From: Bacillota bacterium
GTDB lineage: Bacteria; Bacillota; Clostridia; Christensenellales; Christensenellaceae
Direction: 5' to 3'
NCBI GenBank assembly: GCA_023408315.1
Contig: JAEYKI010000014.1
Span: forward strand, 1 to 64,000
Length of the DNA: 64,000 nt
The translations under genes were made by a program, and so were the position numbers. The notes under the pieces are model-generated. The model saw nothing but the letters and a program-made list of their open reading frames with translations. It had not been told where the DNA came from and searched no databases. Each line of letters opens with the position of its first letter. Within the stretch, counting starts at the first letter, position 1. Shown here one piece after another: positions 23,819 to 33,569 of the stretch.

Positions 23819-26467
23819 ATGAAGAAATGGTACGATCTGGATAGCGCAACCGCGATAAGTGAGCTCAATAGCAATGAAGCCATGGGGCTTAATACCGCAG
23901 CAGTGAATGAAAGACAGAAGTCTTTTGGTAAAAACGAATTTGAGAGACAAAAAAAAGAATCGATATTCCAAAAAATTATACATCAATTTAAAGACGTATC
24001 CACAATTATTTTGCTGATTGCTATTGTTTTGTCTTTTGTGCTCGCAATTAAAGAAGGGCACGGATTTATGGAGCCATTCGTGATCTTAAGTATTGTGGTA
24101 TTAAATATTGTACTCGCAATTACGCAGGAAAACAGCGCCGAAAAATCACTGGATGCGTTGATCAGCTTAAATTCCCCCAGTTGTTTTGTAATCAGGGACG
24201 GTTTGCAGCAGAAGCTGGACAGCGCAGAGCTTGTACCCGGGGATATTGTACTTTTACGCACCGGCGACTTGGTTCCTGCAGATGGGCGAATATTGGAAAG
24301 TGTTGATCTGCAGATAGACGAAGCTTCGTTAACCGGAGAAAGTGAAGCGGCGGCTAAAAATGCGAATATTATAACGGAAGACAAGGTAGCCCTGGGAGAC
24401 CAGTCCAATATGGTGTTTTCCGGATGCCTGGTTACGGCAGGCAATGGAACCTGCGTAGTTGTTAGGACCGGAATGAACACGGAAATGGGAAAGATTGCGG
24501 GTTATCTTAAAAATACCAAAAAGTTGATCACCCCTTTGCATAGAAGGCTGAACAAAATTGGCAGAATGATCAGTTACATTGCTGTTTTCTCAGCAGTTTT
24601 TCTGATTACTGTGGGGCTGCTTCGCGGGGAAAGCCTCTGGACGCTGATTATGCTGGGCGTTTCGCTGGCGGTGGCCGCGGTTCCCGAAACGTTATCGCTG
24701 ATTGTAACGCTGTCCATGTCTAACGGTGTTACAAAAATGGTAAATAAGAATGCTATTATCAGAAAGCTATCCGCCGTTGAAACTCTGGGAAGTACTTCTG
24801 TGATCTGCTCCGATAAAACGGGAACGCTGACGCAAAACAGAATGTCCATTAAAAAGCTTTGGGCAGCCAATGAAAATGCGGTTGCCGCTTCGGATTCTTT
24901 TTCTATTAATCAGATCAGGCTTTTGGAACAGTTTGCCTTGGCAAGCAATGCCGTGCTTGAGGTGGACGAAGAAGGAAGAAAGCATTTTATTGGAGACCCC
25001 ACCGAAACGGCTATTATAAAATTACTGGATGAAAAAGGCTTGCGGAAAGAAGATGTGCAAGCTGGGTGGCCTCGTATAAAAGAGATACCTTTCTCATCCT
25101 CACGCAAAAAAATGACAACCATACACAAGGATCCCAACGGAGGTTTTTTTGTGTTATGCAAGGGCGCATACGACTGGATGCCTTTCCGTCAGGAGGACGA
25201 AAAGAATATTCTTGGAAAACAGATGCACGATTCGTTTGCAGGAGAAGCCATGCGGGTTATTGCTTTGGCGGGCAAGCGTATAGACCATTTGCCGGAGGAT
25301 GAAGAATTGGAAGCGGTAGAAGCGGACCTTTCCGTGATAGGCTTGATTGGGATTATTGATCCGCCAAGGCCGGAAAGCAAGCAGGCCATTGCAGCGGCGC
25401 GTGAGGCAGGAATCCGTACGGTTATGATTACCGGGGATCACATAGCCACAGCGGGCGCGATTGCAAAAGAAATCGGGTTGTTGGACGATGGACGGAAGAT
25501 TATAACCGGGCAGGAATTATCTGAAATGAGCGATGAGGAACTGCAGAAAGCCGTTGCAGAGTATTCTGTGTATGCCCGCGTGACGCCCGAAGATAAAATC
25601 CGCATCGTGGGCGCGTGGCAAAAAAATAATGATACTGTTGTGATGACGGGGGACGGCGTAAATGATGCGCCAGCTCTTAAGGCGGCGGATGTTGGAGTCG
25701 CCATGGGAAAGAACGGAACTGAAGTGGCAAAGAGCGCGGCAGATATGGTTCTTGCGGACGATAATTTTTCTTCCATAGTAGACGCGGTGCATGAAGGACG
25801 CAACGTTTTTTCCAATATAAGAAAGACGATTTATTTTCTGCTGGTGTGCAATATATCGGAGATTATTATTATGCTTGGAGCGCAACTGATTGGATGGCAA
25901 TTTCCGGTTACGCCGGTAATGCTTCTTCTGATTAACGTATTGGGAGACGGGATTCCAGGAATATTTCTGGCCAGAGAAGTGTCTGACCCCCGTATCATGG
26001 AGCGGCCGCCGATTGGGCGCGAGGAAAGCTTTTTCAGCCGGCAGCTTACCCGCGTTATAATAAGGCAGACAATCGTCTGTTCAATAATCGTGTGGATCGG
26101 TTATTATTACGGAACCTACTATGCGGTGTCGGCCTCGTTCGGTCCTTCTCATGCAATTGGGCAAACAATGGCCTTCTTGATATTGGGATGGTCTTCCATA
26201 TTGCATGTTTTTACGGTTCGCAGCCGCAAGTCTATTCTGCAATACAAGCTTCACGATAATTTACCCATGGTTTGGAGTTCGTTTGCCATTATTGGTGTGT
26301 TTGCCCTGATGGCGCTTATACCGCAGTTTGGAATATTATTTGGGGTTGTTCCAATCGGCCCCGTGCACTGGCTGATTGTGTGCATACTATCCGTTCTTCC
26401 GCTGATTGTCGCTGAAATTGGAAAGTTTTTTGACAATAGAAGTTCAAAGGAAGAAGCTTACGTATAA
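23819..26467 (+). CDS. P2-type cation-transporting ATPase (calcium-pump-like)
   Basis: An 882-residue membrane pump. Order: N-terminal cation-ATPase domain, TM1-2, actuator domain with DEASLTGES (the TGES loop), TM3-4 with VPETL, the phosphorylated Asp332 in CSDKTGTLT, the ATP-binding domain, the hinge TGDGVNDAPALK, and TM5-10. TM4 keeps the Glu of the usual PEGL; TM5 has NISEI and TM6 NVLGDGIPG, so the Asn/Glu and Asn/Asp pairs used by calcium pumps are kept while the Thr before the TM6 Asp is Gly. This fits a one-site Ca2+ pump or a related P2 ATPase. The MarR regulator upstream suggests induced expression. Confidence 0.9.
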   Translation: MKKWYDLDSATAISELNSNEAMGLNTAAVNERQKSFGKNEFERQKKESIFQKIIHQFKDVSTIILLIAIVLSFVLAIKEGHGFMEPFVILSIVVLNIVLAITQENSAEKSLDALISLNSPSCFVIRDGLQQKLDSAELVPGDIVLLRTGDLVPADGRILESVDLQIDEASLTGESEAAAKNANIITEDKVALGDQSNMVFSGCLVTAGNGTCVVVRTGMNTEMGKIAGYLKNTKKLITPLHRRLNKIGRMISYIAVFSAVFLITVGLLRGESLWTLIMLGVSLAVAAVPETLSLIVTLSMSNGVTKMVNKNAIIRKLSAVETLGSTSVICSDKTGTLTQNRMSIKKLWAANENAVAASDSFSINQIRLLEQFALASNAVLEVDEEGRKHFIGDPTETAIIKLLDEKGLRKEDVQAGWPRIKEIPFSSSRKKMTTIHKDPNGGFFVLCKGAYDWMPFRQEDEKNILGKQMHDSFAGEAMRVIALAGKRIDHLPEDEELEAVEADLSVIGLIGIIDPPRPESKQAIAAAREAGIRTVMITGDHIATAGAIAKEIGLLDDGRKIITGQELSEMSDEELQKAVAEYSVYARVTPEDKIRIVGAWQKNNDTVVMTGDGVNDAPALKAADVGVAMGKNGTEVAKSAADMVLADDNFSSIVDAVHEGRNVFSNIRKTIYFLLVCNISEIIIMLGAQLIGWQFPVTPVMLLLINVLGDGIPGIFLAREVSDPRIMERPPIGREESFFSRQLTRVIIRQTIVCSIIVWIGYYYGTYYAVSASFGPSHAIGQTMAFLILGWSSILHVFTVRSRKSILQYKLHDNLPMVWSSFAIIGVFALMALIPQFGILFGVVPIGPVHWLIVCILSVLPLIVAEIGKFFDNRSSKEEAYV

Positions 26468-26484
26468 CAATACGGTATAAATCT

Positions 26485-26516
26485 AAAGCCCGGACCAAAC
26501 GGCCCGGGTTTTTTTA
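26485..26516 (+). terminator. Terminator after the ATPase gene
   Basis: CCCGG and CCGGG stem within AAAGCCCGG ... CCCGGG, followed by seven T. Confidence 0.85.
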
Positions 26517-26626
26517 TGTAGGCTGCTTTTATAGCCCGGTTATTTTTTTGGTTTTGCTATAAATAATCGACAAAAACAGACGAAGATAATGTTGATATAA
26601 ATGTTGTAAAAGGTTAACGGGATAGT

Positions 26627-28360
26627 ATGAGTTTTTTTCAAAAGAAATTGTTCTGGATTCCTGCTGTTTTATTGGTTGTTTTTGCGGTATGGATGAATGT
26701 AAATACGCCTGTTACGGTATCTGCATTAAACGCCGTGCAGGGCAAAATTAATGTGCGGAACTGGGACGGCAATTCACTCCTGAAGCTGAGCGGCGAATGG
26801 CGGTACTATAAGGGCCTGATGATTAAGGATATAGAAAAAGAAACGTTCCCAAAATATGTATTGGCGCCGCATACTTTTGAAGGAAACCCAACTAGGAATG
26901 GGAAGCCATACGGAGTTGCCACGTACAGGCTGCAAGTGGCAGGTTTGAATCCCAAAATTCTTTATGGAATACAGATCATTAACGAAGCCAGCGCATACAG
27001 GTTGACTGTAAACGGCGAGGATATCATTCAACTGGGGACAGTTGCGTATACCAAGGAAGAACATGTGCCGGAAATGAAAGCGAAGCTGGGCTATTTTAAA
27101 CCGGACAGCATCGGCCGTGCCGATATAATGATAGAAATTTCAAATTTTTCATATAATTACGGGGGCTTCTGGAAGCTCCCCTTTATGGCGAAGTCGGACG
27201 TAATCTCCGGCTTTTCCCTTCATCAGGACGGCATTGAGATTTTTTTGCTTTCCAGTATTTTGGTTCTTGGTTTGTTTTTTCTCGCGCTGTACGGCATTAA
27301 CCGTGACTTCAAACCTCTTTTAATTTTTGCGATTATTGTTTTGCTTGTTGCGCTCAGGATTATGCTAACAAACAACCGCCAGTTTTATTATTTGGTGTAT
27401 AATATTTCATGGGATTTGGGTACAAGGCTGGAATTTTTAACAGGGTATTTGCTGCTGCCGTCTTTTGGCATGTTTTTTTACTCCCTTGAGTATGTCAAAA
27501 AAAATAAATATTTAATGATATTTTATCTGGCAATATTTGCGCTTAGTGTTATTATTATGATATTTACGCCAAATGAGTTCTACGCGAATTTGCTTCCATA
27601 CTATATGGATTTATGCATTGCGGGCATATGCTATTTTTTGTATGTGATTGTTCAGGGAATCAGGAAGAAGAAGTCCGGTTCCGTTTTAATATTGGCGGGA
27701 ACGCTGGGGTTTGTTCCAACCATATTGCTTGATTTTTATTTTGATTTAACCTATTATTTTATGCCTTTGGGTTTGTTTTTTATGATTATCTGTTTTTCCG
27801 TAGTGGTGATTAAGAATGTTTTTCAGATTAAAATAAAAAACGATTATCTGGAGCAAGCTATTATGCTGGATCCATTGACCGGCGTTAAAAACAGGTATTA
27901 TCTGAACCAGATATTGGATCAGCAGTTTATTGTTCCGGAAAACCACAGGTTGTATATTTTGTTTTTTGATTTGGACAAATTCAAGTTTATCAACGACACA
28001 TACGGGCATCATGTTGGCGACGGCATATTAATAGAGAGTGCAAAGCGCATCAGGGAGTGTCTGCACAGGGAGATGGATATTGTTTGCCGCTACGGCGGAG
28101 ACGAATTTATTGCTTTTGTTCGCGTAAAGGATCAGGAAGGAAATATTCATAAGATTATAGACAGGATACTTGAAAAGTTCAACGAACCTGTTGTTGTGCA
28201 AGGGCGAAAGCAGATGGCAAGCATGAGCATAGGGGTCTCTGAATACAGGCAGGGCGACAACCTTGAACAAATTATAAAAGAAAGCGATAAAGCCATGTAT
28301 CAGGCAAAAAAAAGAGACTCTACAGGAATTATGATATTGAATAAAAATGTTACTTTGTAA
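26627..28360 (+). CDS. 7TM-type membrane diguanylate cyclase
   Basis: A 577-residue receptor. It has an N-terminal membrane anchor (about 7-24), an extracytoplasmic beta-rich domain of the 7TMR-DISM type (about 45-195, with LSGEWRYYKGL and GVATYRLQV), seven membrane helices (about 205-400), and a cytoplasmic GGDEF domain from about 415. The DPLTGVKNRYYL start, FDLDKFKFINDTYGHHVGD and an intact CRYGGDEF are all there, so it should make cyclic di-GMP from GTP. No RxxD inhibitory site lies five residues before GGDEF. The ligand is unknown, possibly a sugar given the jelly-roll domain. It is monocistronic, with a terminator right after. Confidence 0.9.
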   Translation: MSFFQKKLFWIPAVLLVVFAVWMNVNTPVTVSALNAVQGKINVRNWDGNSLLKLSGEWRYYKGLMIKDIEKETFPKYVLAPHTFEGNPTRNGKPYGVATYRLQVAGLNPKILYGIQIINEASAYRLTVNGEDIIQLGTVAYTKEEHVPEMKAKLGYFKPDSIGRADIMIEISNFSYNYGGFWKLPFMAKSDVISGFSLHQDGIEIFLLSSILVLGLFFLALYGINRDFKPLLIFAIIVLLVALRIMLTNNRQFYYLVYNISWDLGTRLEFLTGYLLLPSFGMFFYSLEYVKKNKYLMIFYLAIFALSVIIMIFTPNEFYANLLPYYMDLCIAGICYFLYVIVQGIRKKKSGSVLILAGTLGFVPTILLDFYFDLTYYFMPLGLFFMIICFSVVVIKNVFQIKIKNDYLEQAIMLDPLTGVKNRYYLNQILDQQFIVPENHRLYILFFDLDKFKFINDTYGHHVGDGILIESAKRIRECLHREMDIVCRYGGDEFIAFVRVKDQEGNIHKIIDRILEKFNEPVVVQGRKQMASMSIGVSEYRQGDNLEQIIKESDKAMYQAKKRDSTGIMILNKNVTL

Positions 28361-28365
28361 AATGA

Positions 28366-28394
28366 GCCTGCAAACAGAGATTTGCAGGCTTTTA
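28366..28394 (+). terminator. Terminator after the 7TM GGDEF gene
   Basis: GCCTGCAAA, loop, TTTGCAGGC, then TTTTATT. Confidence 0.88.
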
Positions 28395-28434
28395 TTAATT
28401 AGGTTATAATGGAAAAAAACAAGGAGGATATTGA

Positions 28435-29295
28435 ATGCAGAAAGTCAAACATCCTGTTTTAAATTTGATTTATAAGTATCTTTTGCTGTTTGCGGGCGCT
28501 GTGATTGCGGCGGTTGGATTAGAAATATTTTTAATACCCAATAACATCATAGACGGCGGAATTGTGGGCATATCCATCATTGCAAGTTATTTGTCCGATA
28601 TTCCGCTGGGTATATTCACGTTTGCCTTAAACGTTCCTTTTTTAATTATTGGGTACAAGCAGATTGGAAAGACTTTTTTGTTATCATCTCTGTTCGCTAT
28701 TACGGTATTTTCCATTTTCCTTTCTGTTTTTCATCCCATAGAGGGTTTGACCCATGACATATTGCTGGCAACTGTGTTTGGAGGTGTGATTCTCGGAGGA
28801 GGCGTGGGGCTGATTTTGCGCAATTCTGGCTCTTTGGATGGAACGGAGATCGTCGCAATTATTTTAAACAAGAAAACCATGTTTTCGGTAGGCCAGATTG
28901 TAATGATTTTTAATATATTCATATTTGCCGTAGCCGCCCTGGTTTTGGGATGGGATAGGGCGCTTTATTCCATGCTTGCGTACTTCATAGCTCATAAAGT
29001 GATAGACATGGTTATAGAAGGCATTGACGAAGCAAAAGGCGTGATGATTGTATCGGACAAAGGGCAGGAAATTGCAGAGGCCATTCTGGCCAGGCTGGGA
29101 AGGGGCGTTACTTTTCTGGAGGGCATGGGAGGCTTTTCTAAAGATAAAAAGACGATTTTATATTCTGTGGTAACAAGGCTGGAGATATCCAAGCTGAAAG
29201 CCATTGTTCAGGATAAAGACATGAACGCGTTTTTAACAATCAGCGATGTTTGCGACGTAATGGGAGGAGAGCATAAGAAACAGGCCATTCATTAA
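28435..29295 (+). CDS. YitT family membrane protein
   Basis: A 286-residue protein with five or six membrane helices (about 15-180) with NNIIDGGIVGISII, a hallmark of the family, then a soluble C-terminal DUF2179 domain (about 195-280, GRGVTFLEGMGGFSKDKK). The function is not established; the soluble domain is suspected to bind a small ligand. AAGGAGG precedes the ATG. Confidence 0.9.
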   Translation: MQKVKHPVLNLIYKYLLLFAGAVIAAVGLEIFLIPNNIIDGGIVGISIIASYLSDIPLGIFTFALNVPFLIIGYKQIGKTFLLSSLFAITVFSIFLSVFHPIEGLTHDILLATVFGGVILGGGVGLILRNSGSLDGTEIVAIILNKKTMFSVGQIVMIFNIFIFAVAALVLGWDRALYSMLAYFIAHKVIDMVIEGIDEAKGVMIVSDKGQEIAEAILARLGRGVTFLEGMGGFSKDKKTILYSVVTRLEISKLKAIVQDKDMNAFLTISDVCDVMGGEHKKQAIH

Positions 29296-29314
29296 TTTTA
29301 TGGGAGAAGTATGT

Positions 29315-29743
29315 ATGGAATGGAATCTATTATATGCCGCAGAAACCTCGCCAGGGCCGGAAGAAATAGACGCATATGTAAACAGCGGGTTCTGGCGTAA
29401 TTTAACGGGATGGCTGCAGGAGAACTATAGCGTTTCGCCCAAAACAGAATACAGCAAATGTGCGGGTGCTCCGGGCTGGAATGTGAAGTACCAGAAGAGC
29501 GGCCGGCCGCTTTGCACGCTGTATCCAATGCAGGGGTTTTTTATTGCGTTGGTGGTAATAGGCAACAGGGAAATGAATGAAGCTGAGCTTGCCATGCCGC
29601 TTTGCAGCGCCTATACCCAAAACCTTTTTTGCGAAACGCGTTTTGCGTGCGGGGGAAAATGGATGATGATGCAAGTAAAAGACGGCGACGTGCTGGAGGA
29701 TGTGAAACGCCTGATACGGATCCGGAAACCGCTTAAAAAATAA
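29315..29743 (+). CDS. DUF3788 family protein
   Basis: A 142-residue soluble protein. The ATG at 29315 (MEWNLLYAAE) follows GGGAGAA by 6 bp and is preferred to an in-frame ATG 15 bp upstream. GWNVKYQKSGRPLCTLYPMQ and the strand FFIALVVIGNREM are typical of DUF3788. The function is unknown. It lies between yitT and the SDR gene with short gaps, so the three may be co-transcribed. Confidence 0.75.
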   Translation: MEWNLLYAAETSPGPEEIDAYVNSGFWRNLTGWLQENYSVSPKTEYSKCAGAPGWNVKYQKSGRPLCTLYPMQGFFIALVVIGNREMNEAELAMPLCSAYTQNLFCETRFACGGKWMMMQVKDGDVLEDVKRLIRIRKPLKK

Positions 29744-29759
29744 AGTGCGAGGGAAAAGT

Positions 29760-30956
29760 ATGTTGGTAGAAAAAACCGGTCTTGGCGGATCGTTATCGGG
29801 GAAAGTTGTTTTACTTACAGGCGCAGGCGGGGGCATTGGTTTTGAGGCCGCCAAGGCGATGGTTTGGATGGGCGCAACGGTATTGATTGCGGAGATTGAC
29901 AGGCAGAAAGGTAAAGCGGCAGAAAAAGCAATTAATGAAGGTATGGGATGCGGCAGAGCCGTTTTTTATGAAATTGATCTTTCTGACGATGCGCAGATAC
30001 AGGAACTTTATTCGTTTATTATAGACAAATACGGTTTTTTGGATGTTATTTTCAACAACGCAACCATAACGCCTATTGGCACGATTGAGGAAGTGCCCAT
30101 TGCGGAATGGGATAAAAGTTATGCCGTAAATCTGCGGGCCCCGGTTCTGCTTTGTAAGAAGTTTTTGCCTCTTATGAAAAAAAAGAATATGGGCACGATT
30201 ATTTTCGTGCCGTCATCCGGCGCTGCGCCGTATATGGGAGCGTATGAGGTGTTTAAAACATCCCAGGTAGAACTGGGCAACACAATAGCTGCGGAAGTGG
30301 AACACACGGATATCCGCATATTCAGCATAGGCCCGGGGCTTGTGAAAACAGAAACTGCCCAAACGCAAATTATTAAGATTGCCGCATATATGGGTGTTTC
30401 CGTTGAAAAATTCTATGAGATAAATAAAAACCACATACTGGACGTGGAATCGGCCGGGGTAGGGTTTGCCGTCTCCGTCGCCAAGGCCGATAGGTACAGC
30501 GGGCAGGAAATAGGATGCATACAGGCCCTGATGGACGCAGGTATTATTACCAGGGAAAAGGAAAATGCGAACAGCGGTTTTGCGGAAGAAAAGTTACCAG
30601 ATATACATAAGCTGGTCTCTGGCATACGGGCGGTTTATCAGGAGCAATATGACGGATGGTTTAAAAGGAGCATATTTGAACGCCAATGGGTTTTAAGGGA
30701 TTTAAAGAAGGTAATGAAACTTTCTGCTGAGCAGGTGAAAGAAAAGCTTGAGAGGATGGACACAGCTTTAAGCCGGGGTGACTCGAAACCGGTTCGGGCT
30801 GAAAAAGAACTCCTGGTGTTGTTGCTCGCATACTATGAGCACCAGATGAAACTGATGAAGGGGTACGAGAAAGACCCGGCTAAAGTTGAAGAAAATACAA
30901 AAATTATAAACGGGTGGATAGAAGATTTGGAGAATACTATCAAATTTTTGAATTGA
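29760..30956 (+). CDS. Short-chain dehydrogenase with a C-terminal helical extension
   Basis: A 398-residue protein. The ATG at 29760 follows GAGGGAAAAGT; a GTG 15 bp upstream is less likely. Residues 1-250 are an SDR: NAD(P)-binding TGAGGGIG (20-27), NNATITP in place of NNAG, and the catalytic Tyr162 and Lys166 in YEVFK, with Ser in VPSSG before it. From about 285 the chain continues as a charged, probably all-helical segment of about 110 residues (WFKRSIFERQWVLRDLKKVM, then EKLERMD and YYEHQMKLMKGYEK) that I do not recognise. The substrate is unknown. The extension is not usual for SDRs. Confidence 0.85.
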   Translation: MLVEKTGLGGSLSGKVVLLTGAGGGIGFEAAKAMVWMGATVLIAEIDRQKGKAAEKAINEGMGCGRAVFYEIDLSDDAQIQELYSFIIDKYGFLDVIFNNATITPIGTIEEVPIAEWDKSYAVNLRAPVLLCKKFLPLMKKKNMGTIIFVPSSGAAPYMGAYEVFKTSQVELGNTIAAEVEHTDIRIFSIGPGLVKTETAQTQIIKIAAYMGVSVEKFYEINKNHILDVESAGVGFAVSVAKADRYSGQEIGCIQALMDAGIITREKENANSGFAEEKLPDIHKLVSGIRAVYQEQYDGWFKRSIFERQWVLRDLKKVMKLSAEQVKEKLERMDTALSRGDSKPVRAEKELLVLLLAYYEHQMKLMKGYEKDPAKVEENTKIINGWIEDLENTIKFLN

Positions 30957-31018
30957 TTCCACATGTAAAAACAGTCAACCAAGAATCCCAAAAGCAGGGC
31001 ATAAAAGAAAGGTGATTT

Positions 31019-32248
31019 ATGCATACAGATACGCAGGGCTCTGACGGCTGGAAAAAGAAAACAGCACTATTTTTAAGCATACAGACCATATCTTTATTTG
31101 GTTCTTCCCTTGTACAATACGCCATAACATGGTATATTACGCTTTCCACACAGTCGGGCGTTATGATGACCATTTCTGTATTGTGCGGGTTTTTGCCGAT
31201 GTTTATTATGTCGCCGTTTGCCGGGGTTTGGGCAGACCGGTACAGCAGAAAAAAACTGATCGCGTATTCGGACATGATGATTGCCACTGTTACCCTGGTA
31301 ATGGCCATTCTGTTTTTTAATGGGTACAATGCCTTGTGGATGATTTTTACTATTTCGGCCATACGCGCGCTTGGTTCGGGCATACAGATTCCGGCTGTAA
31401 ACGCAGTGCTGCCGCAAATTGTGCCTCAGGAAAAACTGACCCGCATCAATGGAATTAACAGCAGCATCCAATCCAGTATGATGCTGGTTTCGCCTGTGAT
31501 CAGCGGCGCTCTGCTTGCCATGGCCAAAATAGAATACATCTTTTTTATAGATGTGGCCACAGCGGCGGTTGCAATATCTGTTTTGCTGCTGTTCATAAAC
31601 ATTCCGCTGCACGCAAAAGCGGAAGGGGCACAGCAGCATTACATCAAAGATTTAAAGCAGGGATTAAAGTATATTAAAACCCACCCGTTTATCAAGCGTT
31701 TTTTTGCTTTTTATGCGGTGTTTTTTATTCTGATTGCCCCTGTGGCCTTTTTAACGCCCCTGCAGGTTACCCGCAGTTTCGGAAGCGACGTTTGGCTGCT
31801 TATGGCGGTGGAGATTACTTTTTCTGCCGGAATGATTATTGGCGGGGTGGCAATGGCAGCCTGGGGAGGGTTTAGAAACCGGATGCACACCATGACGCTT
31901 GCCGGTTTTGTCTTTGGCGCAAGCACGCTGGCCCTGGGTGTGGTTCCTGTTTTTTGGGTATATCTTGGATTTATGGCTCTGACAGGCATTGCGGTGGCCT
32001 TTATGAACACGCCCGCCACTGTGCTGCTACAGGAAAAAGTGGAAGGCGATTATCTGGGCAGGATATTTGGTGTTTTTTCCATGATATCCACATCCATGAT
32101 GCCACTGGGTATGCTTGTGTTTGGGCCAATTGCGGATTTTGTGCGGATTGAGTGGATGCTGATTGGAACAGGCGTGTTGCTGCTGGTTTTGGTTTTATTT
32201 CTTAGCAAAAACAAAGTGCTCAATCAGGCAGGGGTAAAGGAAGTATAG
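31019..32248 (+). CDS. MFS exporter, tandem copy 1
   Basis: A 409-residue, 12-helix major facilitator of the MFS_3 group, which includes macrolide (Mef-like) and enterobactin exporters. Motif A is GVWADRYSRKKLIA. It is highly similar to the next gene over its whole length (FLSIQTISLFGSSLVQYAITWYIT against FLASQTVSMFGSSLVQ, then INGINSS, KIEYIFFIDVATAA). AGAAAGGTGATTT precedes the ATG. The substrate cannot be told. No macrolide leader peptide is seen. Confidence 0.9.
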   Translation: MHTDTQGSDGWKKKTALFLSIQTISLFGSSLVQYAITWYITLSTQSGVMMTISVLCGFLPMFIMSPFAGVWADRYSRKKLIAYSDMMIATVTLVMAILFFNGYNALWMIFTISAIRALGSGIQIPAVNAVLPQIVPQEKLTRINGINSSIQSSMMLVSPVISGALLAMAKIEYIFFIDVATAAVAISVLLLFINIPLHAKAEGAQQHYIKDLKQGLKYIKTHPFIKRFFAFYAVFFILIAPVAFLTPLQVTRSFGSDVWLLMAVEITFSAGMIIGGVAMAAWGGFRNRMHTMTLAGFVFGASTLALGVVPVFWVYLGFMALTGIAVAFMNTPATVLLQEKVEGDYLGRIFGVFSMISTSMMPLGMLVFGPIADFVRIEWMLIGTGVLLLVLVLFLSKNKVLNQAGVKEV

Positions 32249-32288
32249 AGGAAGCGCCGGTTGATTGCATAGCCCTTTAGCGGCGCCC

Positions 32289-32309
32289 GTGATCCTGCGT
32301 GGGGATCAC
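32289..32309 (+). promoter_or_regulatory. Hairpin between the two MFS genes
   Basis: GTGATCC, 7 nt, GGATCAC; it ends 19 bp before the second MFS start and has no T run. It may be an mRNA-stability or translation element. Confidence 0.35.
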
Positions 32310-32327
32310 ATAAAAGAAAGGTTTTTT

Positions 32328-33560
32328 ATGCAAACGGGCATACAGTATTCTTGCAACTGGAAAAATAAAGCGGCTTTATTTTTGGCAAGCCAGACCGTTT
32401 CTATGTTTGGCTCTTCACTTGTACAGTACGCCATTACCTGGTATATCACCCTTACAACAAAATCGGGCGTTTTAATGACCGTTTCTATTTTGTGCTGGCT
32501 GCTGCCCAATTTTATTATGGCGCCCTTTGCGGGCGTATGGGCAGACCGGTACAGCAGAAAAAAGCTTATAGCCTTATCGGACGCTATGGTTGCGCTGGTA
32601 ACCCTGGCCATGGCGGTTTTGTTTTTGAACGGATATAATTCCCTTTGGCTTATTTTTATAGGAACTGCCTTGCGCGCTTTTGGATCTGGCGTGCAGGCCC
32701 CCGCAGTGGGAGCGGTGCTGCCGCAACTGGTACCGCAGGAAAAATTGACCCGCATCAACGGTATTAACAGCAGCCTTCAATCGGCTATCACGCTGATTTC
32801 TCCGGCTATCAGCGGCGCGTTGCTTGCAATGGCAAAAATAGAATATATCTTTTTTATAGACGTGGCTACAGCCGCGGCGGCCATTACCATTTTGCTGGCA
32901 TTTATAGATATACCGCTGCATGCAAAAGCCAGGCAGAATGAAAAATCGGGCTATTTTAAAGATATGAAGTCCGGACTTGACTATATAAAAAGAAGTTCTT
33001 TTTTAATACGGCTTTTTATATTCTATGGAATATTTTTTATACTAATTGCGCCTACCGCCTTTTTATCGCAGTTGCAGGTAACGCGGAGCTTTGGAGCGGA
33101 TGTTTGGAGGCTTACGGCGGTAGAGATTGCTTTTTCTGCCGGAATGATTATTGGCGGAGCAGCCATTGCTTCCTGGGGAGGCTTTAAAAACCGGGTGCGC
33201 ACCTCTGTAATGGCGTTTTTGTTGTTTGGCGGCAGCACGCTGGCCTTGGGGTTGATCCCTATATTTTGGATATATCTTGTTTTCATGGGGATTACGGGTA
33301 TTGCGTTGCCGTTTTTAAACACGCCCTCCACGGTGCTGCTGCAGGAAAAGGTGGAAGAAAATCACCTGGGCAGGGTGTTTGGGATTTGGTCCATGATGTC
33401 TACTTCGCTGATGCAGGCGGGCATGCTTATATTTGGCCCGGTTGCCGATTATATAAAAATTGAGTGGATCATGATTGGTACGGGCGCCCTTTTGCTTGTT
33501 TTGGGCGTGGTTTTAAGCAGAAATAAGGTGCTTATTCGCGCAGGTGTGAAAGAAGCGTAA
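32328..33560 (+). CDS. MFS exporter, tandem copy 2
   Basis: A 410-residue paralog of the preceding exporter. The ATG at 32328 (MQTGIQYSCNWKNK) follows AGAAAGG, as in copy 1; upstream in-frame codons lie in the hairpin region. Motif A (GVWADRYSRKKLIA) and the helix pattern are the same. The copies differ mainly at the ends and in the loop after TM6 (about 200-215). They may be two exporters with different substrates or a heteromeric pair; both are intact. Confidence 0.9.
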   Translation: MQTGIQYSCNWKNKAALFLASQTVSMFGSSLVQYAITWYITLTTKSGVLMTVSILCWLLPNFIMAPFAGVWADRYSRKKLIALSDAMVALVTLAMAVLFLNGYNSLWLIFIGTALRAFGSGVQAPAVGAVLPQLVPQEKLTRINGINSSLQSAITLISPAISGALLAMAKIEYIFFIDVATAAAAITILLAFIDIPLHAKARQNEKSGYFKDMKSGLDYIKRSSFLIRLFIFYGIFFILIAPTAFLSQLQVTRSFGADVWRLTAVEIAFSAGMIIGGAAIASWGGFKNRVRTSVMAFLLFGGSTLALGLIPIFWIYLVFMGITGIALPFLNTPSTVLLQEKVEENHLGRVFGIWSMMSTSLMQAGMLIFGPVADYIKIEWIMIGTGALLLVLGVVLSRNKVLIRAGVKEA

Positions 33561-33569
33561 GGAAGGCCT

